This document shows positions 44,557 to 53,391 of a DNA stretch of 64,000 bases, piece by piece. Source of the DNA: Planctomycetota bacterium (GTDB taxonomy: Bacteria; Planctomycetota; B15-G4; SIAN01); the NCBI GenBank assembly GCA_028289345.1, contig JANQQL010000005.1, forward strand, positions 165,206 to 229,205, written 5' to 3'. A program made the position numbers and the translations under genes. Numbering within the stretch: the first letter of the stretch is position 1; every line of letters begins with the position of its first letter. The notes under the pieces are model-generated. The model did not search any database. It saw only the letters and a program-made list of their open reading frames with translations, and was not told the origin of the DNA.

Positions 44557-44948
44557 AGCACCGTCGCGCGCAAGGGGTCGCGTGGATTCGATTCGCGGGC
44601 GGCCCGCTCGAAGAGGAAACGAGCTTGGTCAACCCGCGATGGCGGATCCGAACTCGCCTCCTCAGCAGCAAGCGATGGGAGTGATCTCCCGGGACACCCG
44701 CTCGGCTGCGTCCCGCGGCTGCGAACAAGGAATGCCCTGAGGGCCGAAAGCGAATCACGGCTCGCTGGAACCGCCAATGCGTCGTGACTGGCGCCCTCCC
44801 GATCCCGTCCTGCTCCTCCCATTTCGACAATCTTCCGAATTCCTCGGTAACGATCGATTCGCGATTGGGATCCCAACTTTCAACAGGAGATCCGAGGTCA
44901 TGGATGGCGGATTCGGCGCCTTCCGAGAGAACACTGGGAAAGGAAGTC
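44557..44948. other. Intergenic region, about 390 bp, no supported gene
   Basis: Frames on both strands are Arg/Ser-rich or lack starts. The promoter of the lectin-like gene should lie here. Nothing else noticed. Confidence 0.45.
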
Positions 44949-46004
44949 ATGAGGAATCTCGCCGGTGCAGTGGCATCGATTTGGGTGTTCAGCGGTTCCC
45001 TTTGGGGTCAGGACGATTGCCATCGGTACGACGCCTCTTTTGGCACGCTGCCGTCGGACCAAGGCTGGGAGAGGATTTCGGACGACCCCGCCACTTTCGA
45101 AGTCGACGGAGGAGTGCTGTCCCAGTCCACCCTGCCGTTCAACGTCATCACCGGTTGCAGCAACCTCTCCCAGCCCCAGCAGATGCGCTGGCAAATTGCC
45201 GGAGAGGACTTCCATTTCAACGATGGACTGGTCTTCGAAGCAGAGATTCACATCCAGTCGTCTCAAGACATGGTGACTCCCTGCTTGAGTCATCCACGGC
45301 CCGGTTTCAGCATGATGGTTCGAGATTCTTCGTTCCGCAGCGCGCACCTGGGGATTCTCTCGTCCAAGCTGATCCTCTTCACCGACGCCCTGATGCCCGT
45401 CGGGTCTCCCGGCTATTCCGAGATCCCATTTCCCACCACCGATGGCTTCCACGTGTACCGAATGGAGGTCGACTCCACCGGCATTCGTGTGTTCGTCGAC
45501 GGTCTCTTGCGGCTCACGGAATCCCTGGGGTCGTCGGGATCCAACTCGAGCATCGTGATCATTGGCGACAGCACCGGCGCTGCCAATAGCGCCGCCGACT
45601 TACGCTGGTTTCGATTCCATTCGGGATCTTCCACCTGGTGCGATCGCGGCTTCGCCAATCCCGGGACCTACGGCAACCCATCGCTGGTGGGAGTGGGAGA
45701 CCTCATCCCGACGAGTCCGGTTGATTTCACATTGAGCAACGCCTTGGAAAACCGGCAAACGCTTCTGGTCATCGGCTTCAGTAACCTCACCGCGCCGTAC
45801 AAGGGCGGGTTCTTGGTGCCCTTTCCCGATGTGATTGTGCCCGGATTGGCAACGGATAGCTCGGGCAAGCTTCAGCTCGCCTCCGGGTGGCCGAACATTC
45901 CTGCGGGAATCGGGACTTACTGGCAGTTTCTGGTGAGCGATCCCGGAGCCGGGCGAGGCGTCGCGCTCAGCAATTGCCTTCTCGCGATTGCCCAGTCGCC
46001 GTGA
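44949..46004 (+). CDS. Secreted concanavalin/LamG-like protein with shared C-terminal domain
   Basis: A 351-residue exported protein. The ATG at 44949 has AAAGGAA upstream and opens a signal peptide ending near LWGQDD. Residues about 25-230 look like a concanavalin A-like (LamG) beta-sandwich: GLVFEAEIHI, GFSMMVRDSS, LGILSSKLILF and FHVYRMEVDSTGIRVFVDGLLRL. The last 115 residues, from YGNPSLVGVGDL through LLVIGFSNLTAPYKGGFLVPFPD to GVALSNCLLAIAQSP, form the domain also seen at the end of the gene at 47867. It probably binds sugars at the surface; no catalytic residues stand out. Confidence 0.78.
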   Translation: MRNLAGAVASIWVFSGSLWGQDDCHRYDASFGTLPSDQGWERISDDPATFEVDGGVLSQSTLPFNVITGCSNLSQPQQMRWQIAGEDFHFNDGLVFEAEIHIQSSQDMVTPCLSHPRPGFSMMVRDSSFRSAHLGILSSKLILFTDALMPVGSPGYSEIPFPTTDGFHVYRMEVDSTGIRVFVDGLLRLTESLGSSGSNSSIVIIGDSTGAANSAADLRWFRFHSGSSTWCDRGFANPGTYGNPSLVGVGDLIPTSPVDFTLSNALENRQTLLVIGFSNLTAPYKGGFLVPFPDVIVPGLATDSSGKLQLASGWPNIPAGIGTYWQFLVSDPGAGRGVALSNCLLAIAQSP

Positions 46005-46079
46005 GGAACTCCTTCGTGCGAGGGAAGTTTCGAACGGGCCGCTTCCGAGAGAAGAAGAATCCCACGAGACGCCCCCGGC

Positions 46080-46096
46080 CCTCCGAACCTCGGAGG
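46080..46096. terminator. Hairpin between convergent secreted-protein genes
   Basis: CCTCCGA and TCGGAGG form a perfect 7-bp stem with a 3-base loop, between two genes that end toward each other. No T-run follows, so it is only a candidate two-way terminator. Confidence 0.4.
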
Positions 46097-46166
46097 ACCG
46101 GTGACAACCAACACACATCTGGGCGCAACAAGACAGCAAATGACCACTGCACCCACGGCTTCTTCT

Positions 46167-47417
46167 TCAGGAGGTCACGACCAAAACAGACGGGGAACTG
46201 AGCACCCTGGCTTGGTTGATCGAGTCGCGAAACAGAGCCTGGGAATAGATCAGCAGGGAATCGACGCCCAGAGGAAGGCTGATTTGGATCGGCAACGTTT
46301 GGGTGCCAGACCCCGGCAAGGAGGGGAGCAAGAAGACCACGTCAAACGGCAGCGCCGGAACAATGAGCCCACTCAACCCGGTCGACAGAATCGGATCTGT
46401 CGAAAGAGAGGCAAGCCACAACCCGGCTTCGCCGGCATTCCCTTGAAACGTGAGTTCGCCTGCTTCTCCGGAACGGAGCAGCGCACTGCTTTGGTAGCCG
46501 CGCGCACCTCCCGAAAGCGACGTCACAGTCCCGGCCGAACTGTTCACGTCTTGGCCGTCACTCCCGGGCCCCCCACATCCCGCGTCGGCGGACCGCCCTC
46601 CCAAGCCTCCACTCAACACTGAACTGTGGAGGAAAACCTCCGCCCCATTGGCTCGGATCGCGTCTCCTCCGTCCCCGGGATCGACACAATCCGTGTCGGA
46701 AACTCTCACCCCGTCTTTCCCGTCTGCCCCGACCATGACAGTGTTCGACGCGAAGAAAAGTCCCCCCTGGAGATTCACTCCCGGTGATCCATCCAACACC
46801 CCGAGGCCTCCGCCTCCGGTGATCGTGCAGTCGTACGTGAACACCGATGAGTTTTCGGCGCAGAGAGCGATGGAGTCGAGCACATCGCAAGGGAACGCCA
46901 CTCCAAGGACCTCGGGATACGCCTGAAGCTCACAGCCAAGGAACACCGCAGCATCGCTGTTTCGAACCATGGCGATCTCTGGACACAGGAGACCCACCGT
47001 GTTCGATCGGACCACGGTGCAGTCCCGGAGAATGACTCGCCCTTCGTTTCCTTCCAACAGCAACCCCCGGTCCGGCCCATTGGGAGCGACCAGCGCAAGT
47101 CCGGAAAGAACCACGACCTGGTCGGGTTGGAGGCCGCCAATCGTCGTCCCAAGGGAGATCTCTGGGGTCTCTCCGGATTCCGCCACTACGGTCAGAGACT
47201 TCCCTTGAATGGACAGTCCCCCATAGAGGCCGTCCTTCACAAGGAGCACGTCGCCACTCTGAGCACTGAGGGAGGCGTTGTTCAAAGAGGTGAAGTCCAC
47301 TCCCGGGCCCGGGTCGTCGTCCACCACCCAAACCGCCCCTTGGGCATGGACTTCGTCGGCCGACAAGAAGAGCGCAGTACCCAAAGAGCTCAGCATCGCA
47401 AGGGAAAGAGGTCGCAT
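46167..47417 (-). CDS. Secreted parallel beta-helix-like protein
   Basis: A 416-residue exported protein. The ATG at 47417 is preceded by AAAGGAG and opens a signal peptide ending near VHAQG; the longer frame to 47591 lacks a site. The mature protein begins WVVDDDPGPGVDFTSL, a start often seen in planctomycete 'right-handed beta-helix' proteins, then gives short beta-turns (VILRDCTVVRSN, IALCAENSSVFTYDCTI, GVNLQGGLFFASNTV) and Gly/Asp/Cys-rich loops. The C-terminal 90 residues (from LWLASL) resemble the shared C-terminal domain loosely. Probably an extracellular binding protein; no enzyme motif seen. Confidence 0.75.
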   Translation of the reverse strand: MRPLSLAMLSSLGTALFLSADEVHAQGAVWVVDDDPGPGVDFTSLNNASLSAQSGDVLLVKDGLYGGLSIQGKSLTVVAESGETPEISLGTTIGGLQPDQVVVLSGLALVAPNGPDRGLLLEGNEGRVILRDCTVVRSNTVGLLCPEIAMVRNSDAAVFLGCELQAYPEVLGVAFPCDVLDSIALCAENSSVFTYDCTITGGGGLGVLDGSPGVNLQGGLFFASNTVMVGADGKDGVRVSDTDCVDPGDGGDAIRANGAEVFLHSSVLSGGLGGRSADAGCGGPGSDGQDVNSSAGTVTSLSGGARGYQSSALLRSGEAGELTFQGNAGEAGLWLASLSTDPILSTGLSGLIVPALPFDVVFLLPSLPGSGTQTLPIQISLPLGVDSLLIYSQALFRDSINQARVLSSPSVLVVTS

Positions 47418-47866
47418 TCGCACCAGATCTCCTTTGGATCGGCCAGGACGGGCAAGTCTCCGGATCGCGGAGTTGACCACCGGCGGATCGCGCAAACAGG
47501 TTTCCTCGCTCGCGCTAGTCCTCGAGCTCACCCCATGGAGACACTTTTCTTTCAGAAAATCGCGGAAGAAATGCCCCCGGATGCTCCGCAAAGATCGAGC
47601 GATGGGATCCGGCGAATTCGAGCCGGAGAATCCGGCCCAAGATGCTCCCGCGAAGAAAGCGATGACGTCGTTTCCGCACCTTCATCGCGCAGTCCGGCGA
47701 GAAGGAGAACGGACTGCACGGGCGAACGGTCATCGACACGGGTGGGACAAGCGAAAGTTTCCGTCGATTTTCAACGCAACATCGGGGTTCCGGTGAGGAT
47801 GGGGGTCGGACTTCGCGTTCACGAAATGGGGTTTTTCAGCCCTTCCCCCCTCAGGAATCCAAGACG
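47418..47866. other. Divergent intergenic region, about 450 bp
   Basis: Carries the ribosome site of the gene to the left and presumably promoters for both neighbours. No gene, hairpin or repeat that I can support. Confidence 0.45.
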
Positions 47867-48859
47867 ATGATCCCCCAACCACAGCGACTGACTCTGACGT
47901 TTGCGGCAGCTCTTTTCGGATGGCAAGCGGACCTTCTGGCCTATCAACTTTTCACCCCCAGCCCCTACCTCCAATGCGCGGATAGCCCCTTGGATCAGTC
48001 CGGCGTCTTCTACTTGGAGGACTTCGAGGACGGCTTCCTCAATGTTCCTGGAGTGGTCGCCTCGGTGGGAAGTGTGGCGGGCCCTGGAATCATCACCGAC
48101 TCGGTGGACCACGACGATGGAGCCATCGATGGCGACGGCGGAGACGGCTCTTCCTTCTTCGCGGTCCCGGGAAGCGTCGGCATCACCTTCACCTTCGACA
48201 GCACCGCGCTTGGTGAGTTGCCCACTCAGGCGGGACTAGTGTGGACTGACGGCGCAACGATCAACGACGTGACATTCACCGCCTGGGACAGCAACAACGT
48301 GGCCCACACCACCACCCTTACCGGAATCGGGGATGACGATTTCGCTTCGGGAACCAGCGAAGACGTGTTTTTCGGATTCGAGAGCTCCCTCGGCATCTCC
48401 GCCATCCGGATCCAATGCGTTCGAGTCGAAGGAGCGGCGGGAAACGGCATTGAAATCGATCATCTGCAGTTCGCCTTTCCCGGGCCGAGCGTTTGGACGG
48501 ACCTGGGGCTCGGCCTTGCCGGCACCAGCGGCGTCCCCGTGCTTGCTGCCTCCGGCTCTCTGCGCGGCGGATGTCCGTTCAACCTCTCCCTTACCTCCGC
48601 CCGCCCTAACGCGACTAGCTTTCTGATCGTGGGACTCAGTCCTCTGAACGCACCGTTCAAAGGAGGAACCATGGTTCCTTCGTTCGATGCCCTGGTCGGC
48701 CCGATTCCGACCGGCCCTCTTGGCGAGTGGTCCGCCAACGCCAACTGGGCTCGCGGACTTCCCCAAGGAACCCCCATCTACTTTCAAACTTGGATTGCCG
48801 ATGGTGCGGCCGTGCAGGGCCTGGCGGCCACCAATGGAGTCGAGGGAATCACTCCCTAG
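47867..48859 (+). CDS. Secreted beta-sandwich protein with shared C-terminal domain
   Basis: A 330-residue exported protein of unknown function. The start ATG has AGGA upstream and a signal peptide of about 25 residues. Residues about 45-210 contain FYLEDFEDG, then SVGITFTFDSTALG and AIRIQCVRVEG--GNGIEIDHLQFA, the pattern of a carbohydrate-binding or PEP-CTERM-like beta-sandwich (the closing 'IEIDHLQF' strand is typical). The last 115 residues match the C-terminal domain of the gene at 44949: FLIVGLSPLNAPFKGGTMVPSFD and IYFQTWIADGAAVQGLAATNGV. A surface role is inferred. Confidence 0.78.
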   Translation: MIPQPQRLTLTFAAALFGWQADLLAYQLFTPSPYLQCADSPLDQSGVFYLEDFEDGFLNVPGVVASVGSVAGPGIITDSVDHDDGAIDGDGGDGSSFFAVPGSVGITFTFDSTALGELPTQAGLVWTDGATINDVTFTAWDSNNVAHTTTLTGIGDDDFASGTSEDVFFGFESSLGISAIRIQCVRVEGAAGNGIEIDHLQFAFPGPSVWTDLGLGLAGTSGVPVLAASGSLRGGCPFNLSLTSARPNATSFLIVGLSPLNAPFKGGTMVPSFDALVGPIPTGPLGEWSANANWARGLPQGTPIYFQTWIADGAAVQGLAATNGVEGITP

Positions 48860-48910
48860 CCTGGCGAGGCCCCATGCTCCATGACTTAGGATTCATGCGG
48901 CACGACTCTG

Positions 48911-48944
48911 GAAGGCCGTCGCGAGAACGAGCGCGGGGGCCTTC
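48911..48944. terminator. Inverted repeat after the secreted-protein gene
   Basis: GAAGGCC and GGCCTTC form a 7-bp stem around a 20-base loop that could pair further (CGC/GCG). It lies 52 bp after a plus-strand stop and before the convergent queF gene. No T-run; weak candidate. Confidence 0.3.
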
Positions 48945-49103
48945 TGATCAGGACCTTCGCCGGTCTCTTCGGCAACCCCCTCTGACAATCCCGGAGGAAA
49001 ACGATCGTCCGGAGGACGAATCCCGAAGGAACTTCGGGTCATTCGCCGGAGGCCTTCTTGAATCGTACAGGTGAACGGAGGACAGCTGTTCGTCTGTATT
49101 GCT

Positions 49104-49952
49104 TCACTGCCGCCAGACCGGCCGGTTCTCCGTCAACCTTTCGAAGTTGCTGCGGAAGGGATTGATGTCGATCCCTCCGCGGCGGGTGTAGCGGGCCCAG
49201 ACACTGAGATGCTTCGGTGCGCAACGCTGGAGTACGTCGAGGAAGATTCGCTCCACACAGTGTTCGTGAAAGCCATCGTGGTTGCGGTAGGAGATGATGT
49301 ATTTCAGGAGCTGGCGGCGATCGATCGACGGACCTTGGTAGCGTAAGAACACCGTGGCCCAATCCGGCTGGGAAGTGACGGGGCAGTTGCTCTTGAGCAG
49401 ATGGGAGTAGAGGGTTTCGCTCACCTCCGGGTTGCCCGCGGTCGCCTCTCGAAGAAGCTCGGAGTCGACGGAGTAGGTGCTGACGTCGATCTCGAGAGCG
49501 TCCAAGCACTCTCCTTCGAGGCCGGAATCCGATCGCTCTGCCGGATCCCGGGACCCGTGGTTTCGTGCCGTTTTCGGGGCCGCGAACAAGCGGACCTCTG
49601 GCGCCTCCCCCAACAAATCGGTCAAGTCCCGGCGCACGCACTCCCTGACCTCTTCTTCGGAGTCATGGTTCATGCCGTGAAAAGATCCGAGGTACAGCTT
49701 CAGAGACTTGGATTCGACGAGGTTCGGGGACGTCGCCGGCACCCAGAGTTCCGCGGTGGCCACGACCGGCTTTCCTCGGGGATCCAACCAAGACAACTCG
49801 TGAGCATTCCAGACATCCACTCCCGAGAAAGGCAGCGGTCCGTCCCATTCGAAGGTGTCTCGCCCTTGTTGCCGAGGCACGGCGACCAACAACTCCGGCG
49901 CGTAACGCTGCGGGTATTCTGAGGTTTGACCGAGATGGCGGTCCAAAGACAT
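49104..49952 (-). CDS. queF: NADPH-dependent 7-cyano-7-deazaguanine reductase (QueF, long form)
   Basis: A 282-residue enzyme of the two-domain (type II) QueF family. It reduces preQ0 to preQ1 with NADPH, the step before insertion of the base into tRNA during queuosine synthesis. The catalytic Cys190 and Asp197 are seen in KSNCPVTSQPDWAT, with the same numbering as the E. coli enzyme, and the NADPH/substrate segments ESKSLKLYLGSFHG (E-SKS-K motif) and FHEHCVERIF (H, E) are present. Length equals that of E. coli QueF. No other queuosine gene is in the window and I see no preQ1 riboswitch before it. Confidence 0.97.
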   Translation of the reverse strand: MSLDRHLGQTSEYPQRYAPELLVAVPRQQGRDTFEWDGPLPFSGVDVWNAHELSWLDPRGKPVVATAELWVPATSPNLVESKSLKLYLGSFHGMNHDSEEEVRECVRRDLTDLLGEAPEVRLFAAPKTARNHGSRDPAERSDSGLEGECLDALEIDVSTYSVDSELLREATAGNPEVSETLYSHLLKSNCPVTSQPDWATVFLRYQGPSIDRRQLLKYIISYRNHDGFHEHCVERIFLDVLQRCAPKHLSVWARYTRRGGIDINPFRSNFERLTENRPVWRQ

Positions 49953-50318
49953 CGGTTTCTCGAAGAAGTTCCGTCGGGAGATTGATCGTCAGTTTGCGGA
50001 GCCGAGAGCTGATCGAGGAAAGAGGAGATCGAGCACTCCCGCCGCGCCGAGGAGTTTACTCTGAGGACCGGCCGCCTGCGCAAGGAGCGCACGCTCTTCC
50101 GGTCGACTCTCGTCGCTTCGTGCAACCTCCGCCCCGCGAACCCGCAAGCCGGTGAACTCGTTCTCCGGCCCAGCTTCGGAGGACTTCCCTCCTTACTGGA
50201 CCGGCATCCGAAGCGCACAACCAGCAGCGGCAAGCTGGCCACTCTCTTTGAGAGAGAGTCCAGGGCACTCGCCTCACGATGGCGCTGCGATCCGCCTGAC
50301 GGTTCGTTCAGGACCGCG
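49953..50318. other. Intergenic region, about 365 bp, no supported gene
   Basis: Upstream of queF and downstream of the SnoaL-like gene on the same strand. Only shadow frames. I checked for a preQ1-type leader by eye and saw none. Confidence 0.45.
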
Positions 50319-50849
50319 TCAATCCTCGCCGCTGCCGGCCTTCGCCGCCACTTGCGCGAGCAAATCCTCGTAGTTCACGTGATCGAGATGCTCCGTCACG
50401 GACCCGTCTTTGACCCGCAGAATCGTGACTCCGCGAATGTCGATCTCGATTTCCCCCGGAGGCGCACCAAACACCTCTCCGGGTCCTGCCGTCGAATAGA
50501 ACAAGTCGAATACCGCGTAGTCCCCCGAAGAGAACGCGTTGTCGACCTCGAAACCGGTAGAGGTGAGGCTCTCGCTGGAAGCGCGAAACATGGAGATCAC
50601 CGAGTCGCGACCAGCGATATCCCACGGCCCCCCCGGCATCAGCGCAGAGGTCGGATCCCGGAAATGGAGATCCTCGGCCATGACTTCGCGAAGTAGGTCC
50701 CACTGGCCACCATAGAGGCGCTCGAGGTACTTGGTCGCGACGTCGAGCACGGGATCTTCCTGAGCACTCATGGCCGCCGAGGACTCGCGGCGGGAAACGG
50801 CGCTCAAGACCAAGAACATGCACAGCGCGCCGAACAGGACACGACCCAT
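50319..50849 (-). CDS. Exported SnoaL/NTF2-like protein
   Basis: A 176-residue protein. The ATG at 50849 follows AGAGGAG and opens a signal peptide (VLFGALCMFLVLSAV). The mature part has the NTF2/SnoaL pattern: a first helix ATKYLERLYGGQWDLLREVMAEDLHFRDP, then GRDSVISMF, a strand GDYAVFDLFYST, and a final VTILRVKDGSVTEHLDHVNYEDLL. SnoaL-like proteins are small cone-shaped folds used as polyketide cyclases, isomerases or binding proteins; no active site can be assigned. Stands alone. Confidence 0.75.
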   Translation of the reverse strand: MGRVLFGALCMFLVLSAVSRRESSAAMSAQEDPVLDVATKYLERLYGGQWDLLREVMAEDLHFRDPTSALMPGGPWDIAGRDSVISMFRASSESLTSTGFEVDNAFSSGDYAVFDLFYSTAGPGEVFGAPPGEIEIDIRGVTILRVKDGSVTEHLDHVNYEDLLAQVAAKAGSGED

Positions 50850-50954
50850 GGACGGACTCCTCTTGGGTTCTGGACTCGAAGCCGTGTCGCAAGACATCCT
50901 TCGAGCCACAAATCAGGAGCCCATCCCGGTCCGCATTGTACGCCCTGGCGCGGG

Positions 50955-53147
50955 TCAGTTCGTCGCGGCGTCGTCCCGCACTTCGAATTCGTAGGCGGGA
51001 AGCTTCAAGAGTTCGGCATCCAAGCTTTGCAACGCTTGCTCGAGGCGCCCCGAAAGCTCGAGGTCTTCCGCCTCGCGGACCCGCGCTAGCACCATCTTGG
51101 CGGTGTCCACCGAGGACAAGTTGAGCCCGTCCAACGTCGCCGCGGAAGTCGGGCTGCGCTGGAACGAGCTCAGCAGTCGATCCACCGCTTCCTGGTACTT
51201 CTCCTGCTCGAGAAGAATGCGTGCTTGTCCGCCCAATGCCATGGCGATGGTGTGGTCCGCGGCCGGACGCTCGTCCGGGAAGTGTTCGATTGCCTTTTCG
51301 TACAGATCAATGGCGCGATCGTAGGCGGCTTGAGCTTGGGCCTCGTTGCCGCGGCGCCGGTGGAACTCGGCGGCCACCACCGAGGCGTAACCAGCGAACC
51401 AAACCAAACGCGGGGATGCGTCGCCTTTGGCCAGCATCTTCTCGTAGACCGACTCCAGCCCCAGCACCCCCTTGCGCCGCAGCACACTTCCGCGCAGCCG
51501 CTCGTGCAGGCCCATGGATTCGGGAAAGCGCTGCAGGCCATGCTGCAACGCTCGGGAAGCCTGCCCTCCCGCACCGAGCCACTTCAAGATGTCGTAGTGC
51601 CAAGCGATCTGGGCGTCGGTGCCGTGGGGATGACGCGCCAGCACGGAACAGGCCGCGTTCACATCGGTCAGCCAGCTGCCCGGCCACTCACGCTTGGCTT
51701 GCACCGCTTTGGAGATTTCCTGGCAGCGGAGCTTGGCGAAGAGTTCCAACACCGCCATGGTGTTCCAACTCGGATCGCCTTCCGGCATTTGGTTCACCGC
51801 CTTCTCGGCGTGAGCCAGAGTTTTCTCATGCTCGCCCAAATAGTAGGAAGCGAGGGCCAGGACCGTATGGGTTCGCCACGAATCGCCGCCCAAGCGTCGC
51901 GACTCTTCCGCCGTCTTTTGCGCATCGAGGAACAACAGCCGCGCAAACCCCTCGTCCGTGGCCGTTTCGTCATCGAAGAAGCGGGCGTCGAATCCCTGAC
52001 TCAGGAAGGCTTCAGCAAGTTCGATCAGCGCTTCGGGATCTTCGGCTTCGAGGACCTGATTCTGATCCTGAAGCAGGTTTTCCATGGCGTACTGGTCGAT
52101 CGCTGCAGCGGCCGGATCCACATTGGCCAGAGCCGAACTCCACCCACCCACGTTCACCGACTGAGACTCGGTCGCCAATCCGCGGTGCACAACCGCCAAC
52201 GTGCGCGCCTTCGGGGTCTGCTCACCAATGCGATCCAACGCACCGATCAAGTCATCTCGCTCTTTGGCTTCCATCGGAACGCGCAATGCATCGGAGATGA
52301 GCTCCATCGCGTGATCCGAGTTGGCTTGGGCCAAGGTCTGACGAGCGAGCTGGTTCATCTCGGTGTCCAGGCCGAAGATCCCGAGCCGCAGCAGATCGAC
52401 GGATGCCTGGTCGCCTTGTTGGGCCGCCGCCTCCAGAAGGGTTCGCCGAACGTTCGCGTCGCCGGAGAAATAGGCCTTTTCCACCGCGGTCTGGTCGGCG
52501 TTGTCTCGGCTCGCCACCCGATCGGCCAGGGTGCGGTCGCCGCGGATCACCGGAGCCGGGGAGGTGGGTCGATTGGCAATGCCCTGGCGAATGGTGTCGA
52601 AGACCGAGTCCGTGTCCCAGGCATAGAACACGTCGTAGGTCTCCTTGCCGTCCAACTCGACCATGATGTGACGGGGCGCGATGCGCCGGCCTTCCATGAA
52701 ACGGTCGTACAGCTTCGGCTCGATGGCGATGTGTTCCCCGCAGGTAACACTTCCGAAACGCGGGCAGAGGATTCGGCGCCCGTCTTCGTCGTGATCCCGA
52801 GGCGTATGGCGATAGACCGAGGCGATCACCGTGACGTAGGGCTCGTAGAGGGCCGCGATGTCGGGCTGCCGGTAGCGGATGCCCGCGTAGTGCTCGCTGG
52901 CGATCTCGCCGTCCATGTTGACGCACAGCAACAATGGCTTGCCAGTCTCCTGAGCGACCGCGACGGCGTCCTCGAAGGTGCGCTGCCAGGGGATGAGGCA
53001 GGGGCGGGCCCAGTCCTCCGCCGTGGGTGCGGGCCACATGGCCTCCCGGTCCACACCGATTCCACCCGCCTGGGCAACAGCCTCGGCGGTGAGGGCGGTC
53101 GCAGCGACAGCGAACGAGCAAACGAGACGAAGGCAGCCGATTTTCAT
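50955..53147 (-). CDS. Exported thioredoxin-fold/TPR protein lacking CxxC
   Basis: A 730-residue exported protein with signal peptide (about residues 1-25). Residues about 55-190 resemble a thioredoxin-like fold (FEDAVAVAQETGKPLLLCVNMDG, then a cis-Pro-like RRIAPRHIMVELDG), but the usual CxxC is replaced by VNMDG, so it is unlikely to be a redox enzyme. Helical repeats follow, with TPR pattern in the last 200 residues (AYDRAIDLYEKAIEHFPDERPAADH). It is read away from the moxR-bat operon, with 244 bp between them, and may share control. Function unknown; a protein-binding scaffold in the periplasm is the simplest reading. Confidence 0.72.
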   Translation of the reverse strand: MKIGCLRLVCSFAVAATALTAEAVAQAGGIGVDREAMWPAPTAEDWARPCLIPWQRTFEDAVAVAQETGKPLLLCVNMDGEIASEHYAGIRYRQPDIAALYEPYVTVIASVYRHTPRDHDEDGRRILCPRFGSVTCGEHIAIEPKLYDRFMEGRRIAPRHIMVELDGKETYDVFYAWDTDSVFDTIRQGIANRPTSPAPVIRGDRTLADRVASRDNADQTAVEKAYFSGDANVRRTLLEAAAQQGDQASVDLLRLGIFGLDTEMNQLARQTLAQANSDHAMELISDALRVPMEAKERDDLIGALDRIGEQTPKARTLAVVHRGLATESQSVNVGGWSSALANVDPAAAAIDQYAMENLLQDQNQVLEAEDPEALIELAEAFLSQGFDARFFDDETATDEGFARLLFLDAQKTAEESRRLGGDSWRTHTVLALASYYLGEHEKTLAHAEKAVNQMPEGDPSWNTMAVLELFAKLRCQEISKAVQAKREWPGSWLTDVNAACSVLARHPHGTDAQIAWHYDILKWLGAGGQASRALQHGLQRFPESMGLHERLRGSVLRRKGVLGLESVYEKMLAKGDASPRLVWFAGYASVVAAEFHRRRGNEAQAQAAYDRAIDLYEKAIEHFPDERPAADHTIAMALGGQARILLEQEKYQEAVDRLLSSFQRSPTSAATLDGLNLSSVDTAKMVLARVREAEDLELSGRLEQALQSLDAELLKLPAYEFEVRDDAATN

Positions 53148-53391
53148 GAGAGATCACTCGGAACAAGGTCAGCGGTTTGCAGAGACGTAGCAACCCTTGC
53201 ACCAAGCGAGAGAACGCCAAGGCAAAAGAATCGCGACCGAGGGAGTCTATCTGAGGAGACGCGGGCTCGAGCGAAGTGCGCGGAGAAAGCTCGTCGCCAC
53301 CGATCGTTCACCTCGGATAATGCCAGGCCCTCATCCCCATGGCCCCCAAGCGGGCAATCGAATCCCGGACCGCGGAAGGAAGGAACCCGTC

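Noticed and set aside
49953-50040. preQ1 riboswitch before queF
   Set aside because: No preQ1-I or preQ1-II pattern found by eye in the leader.
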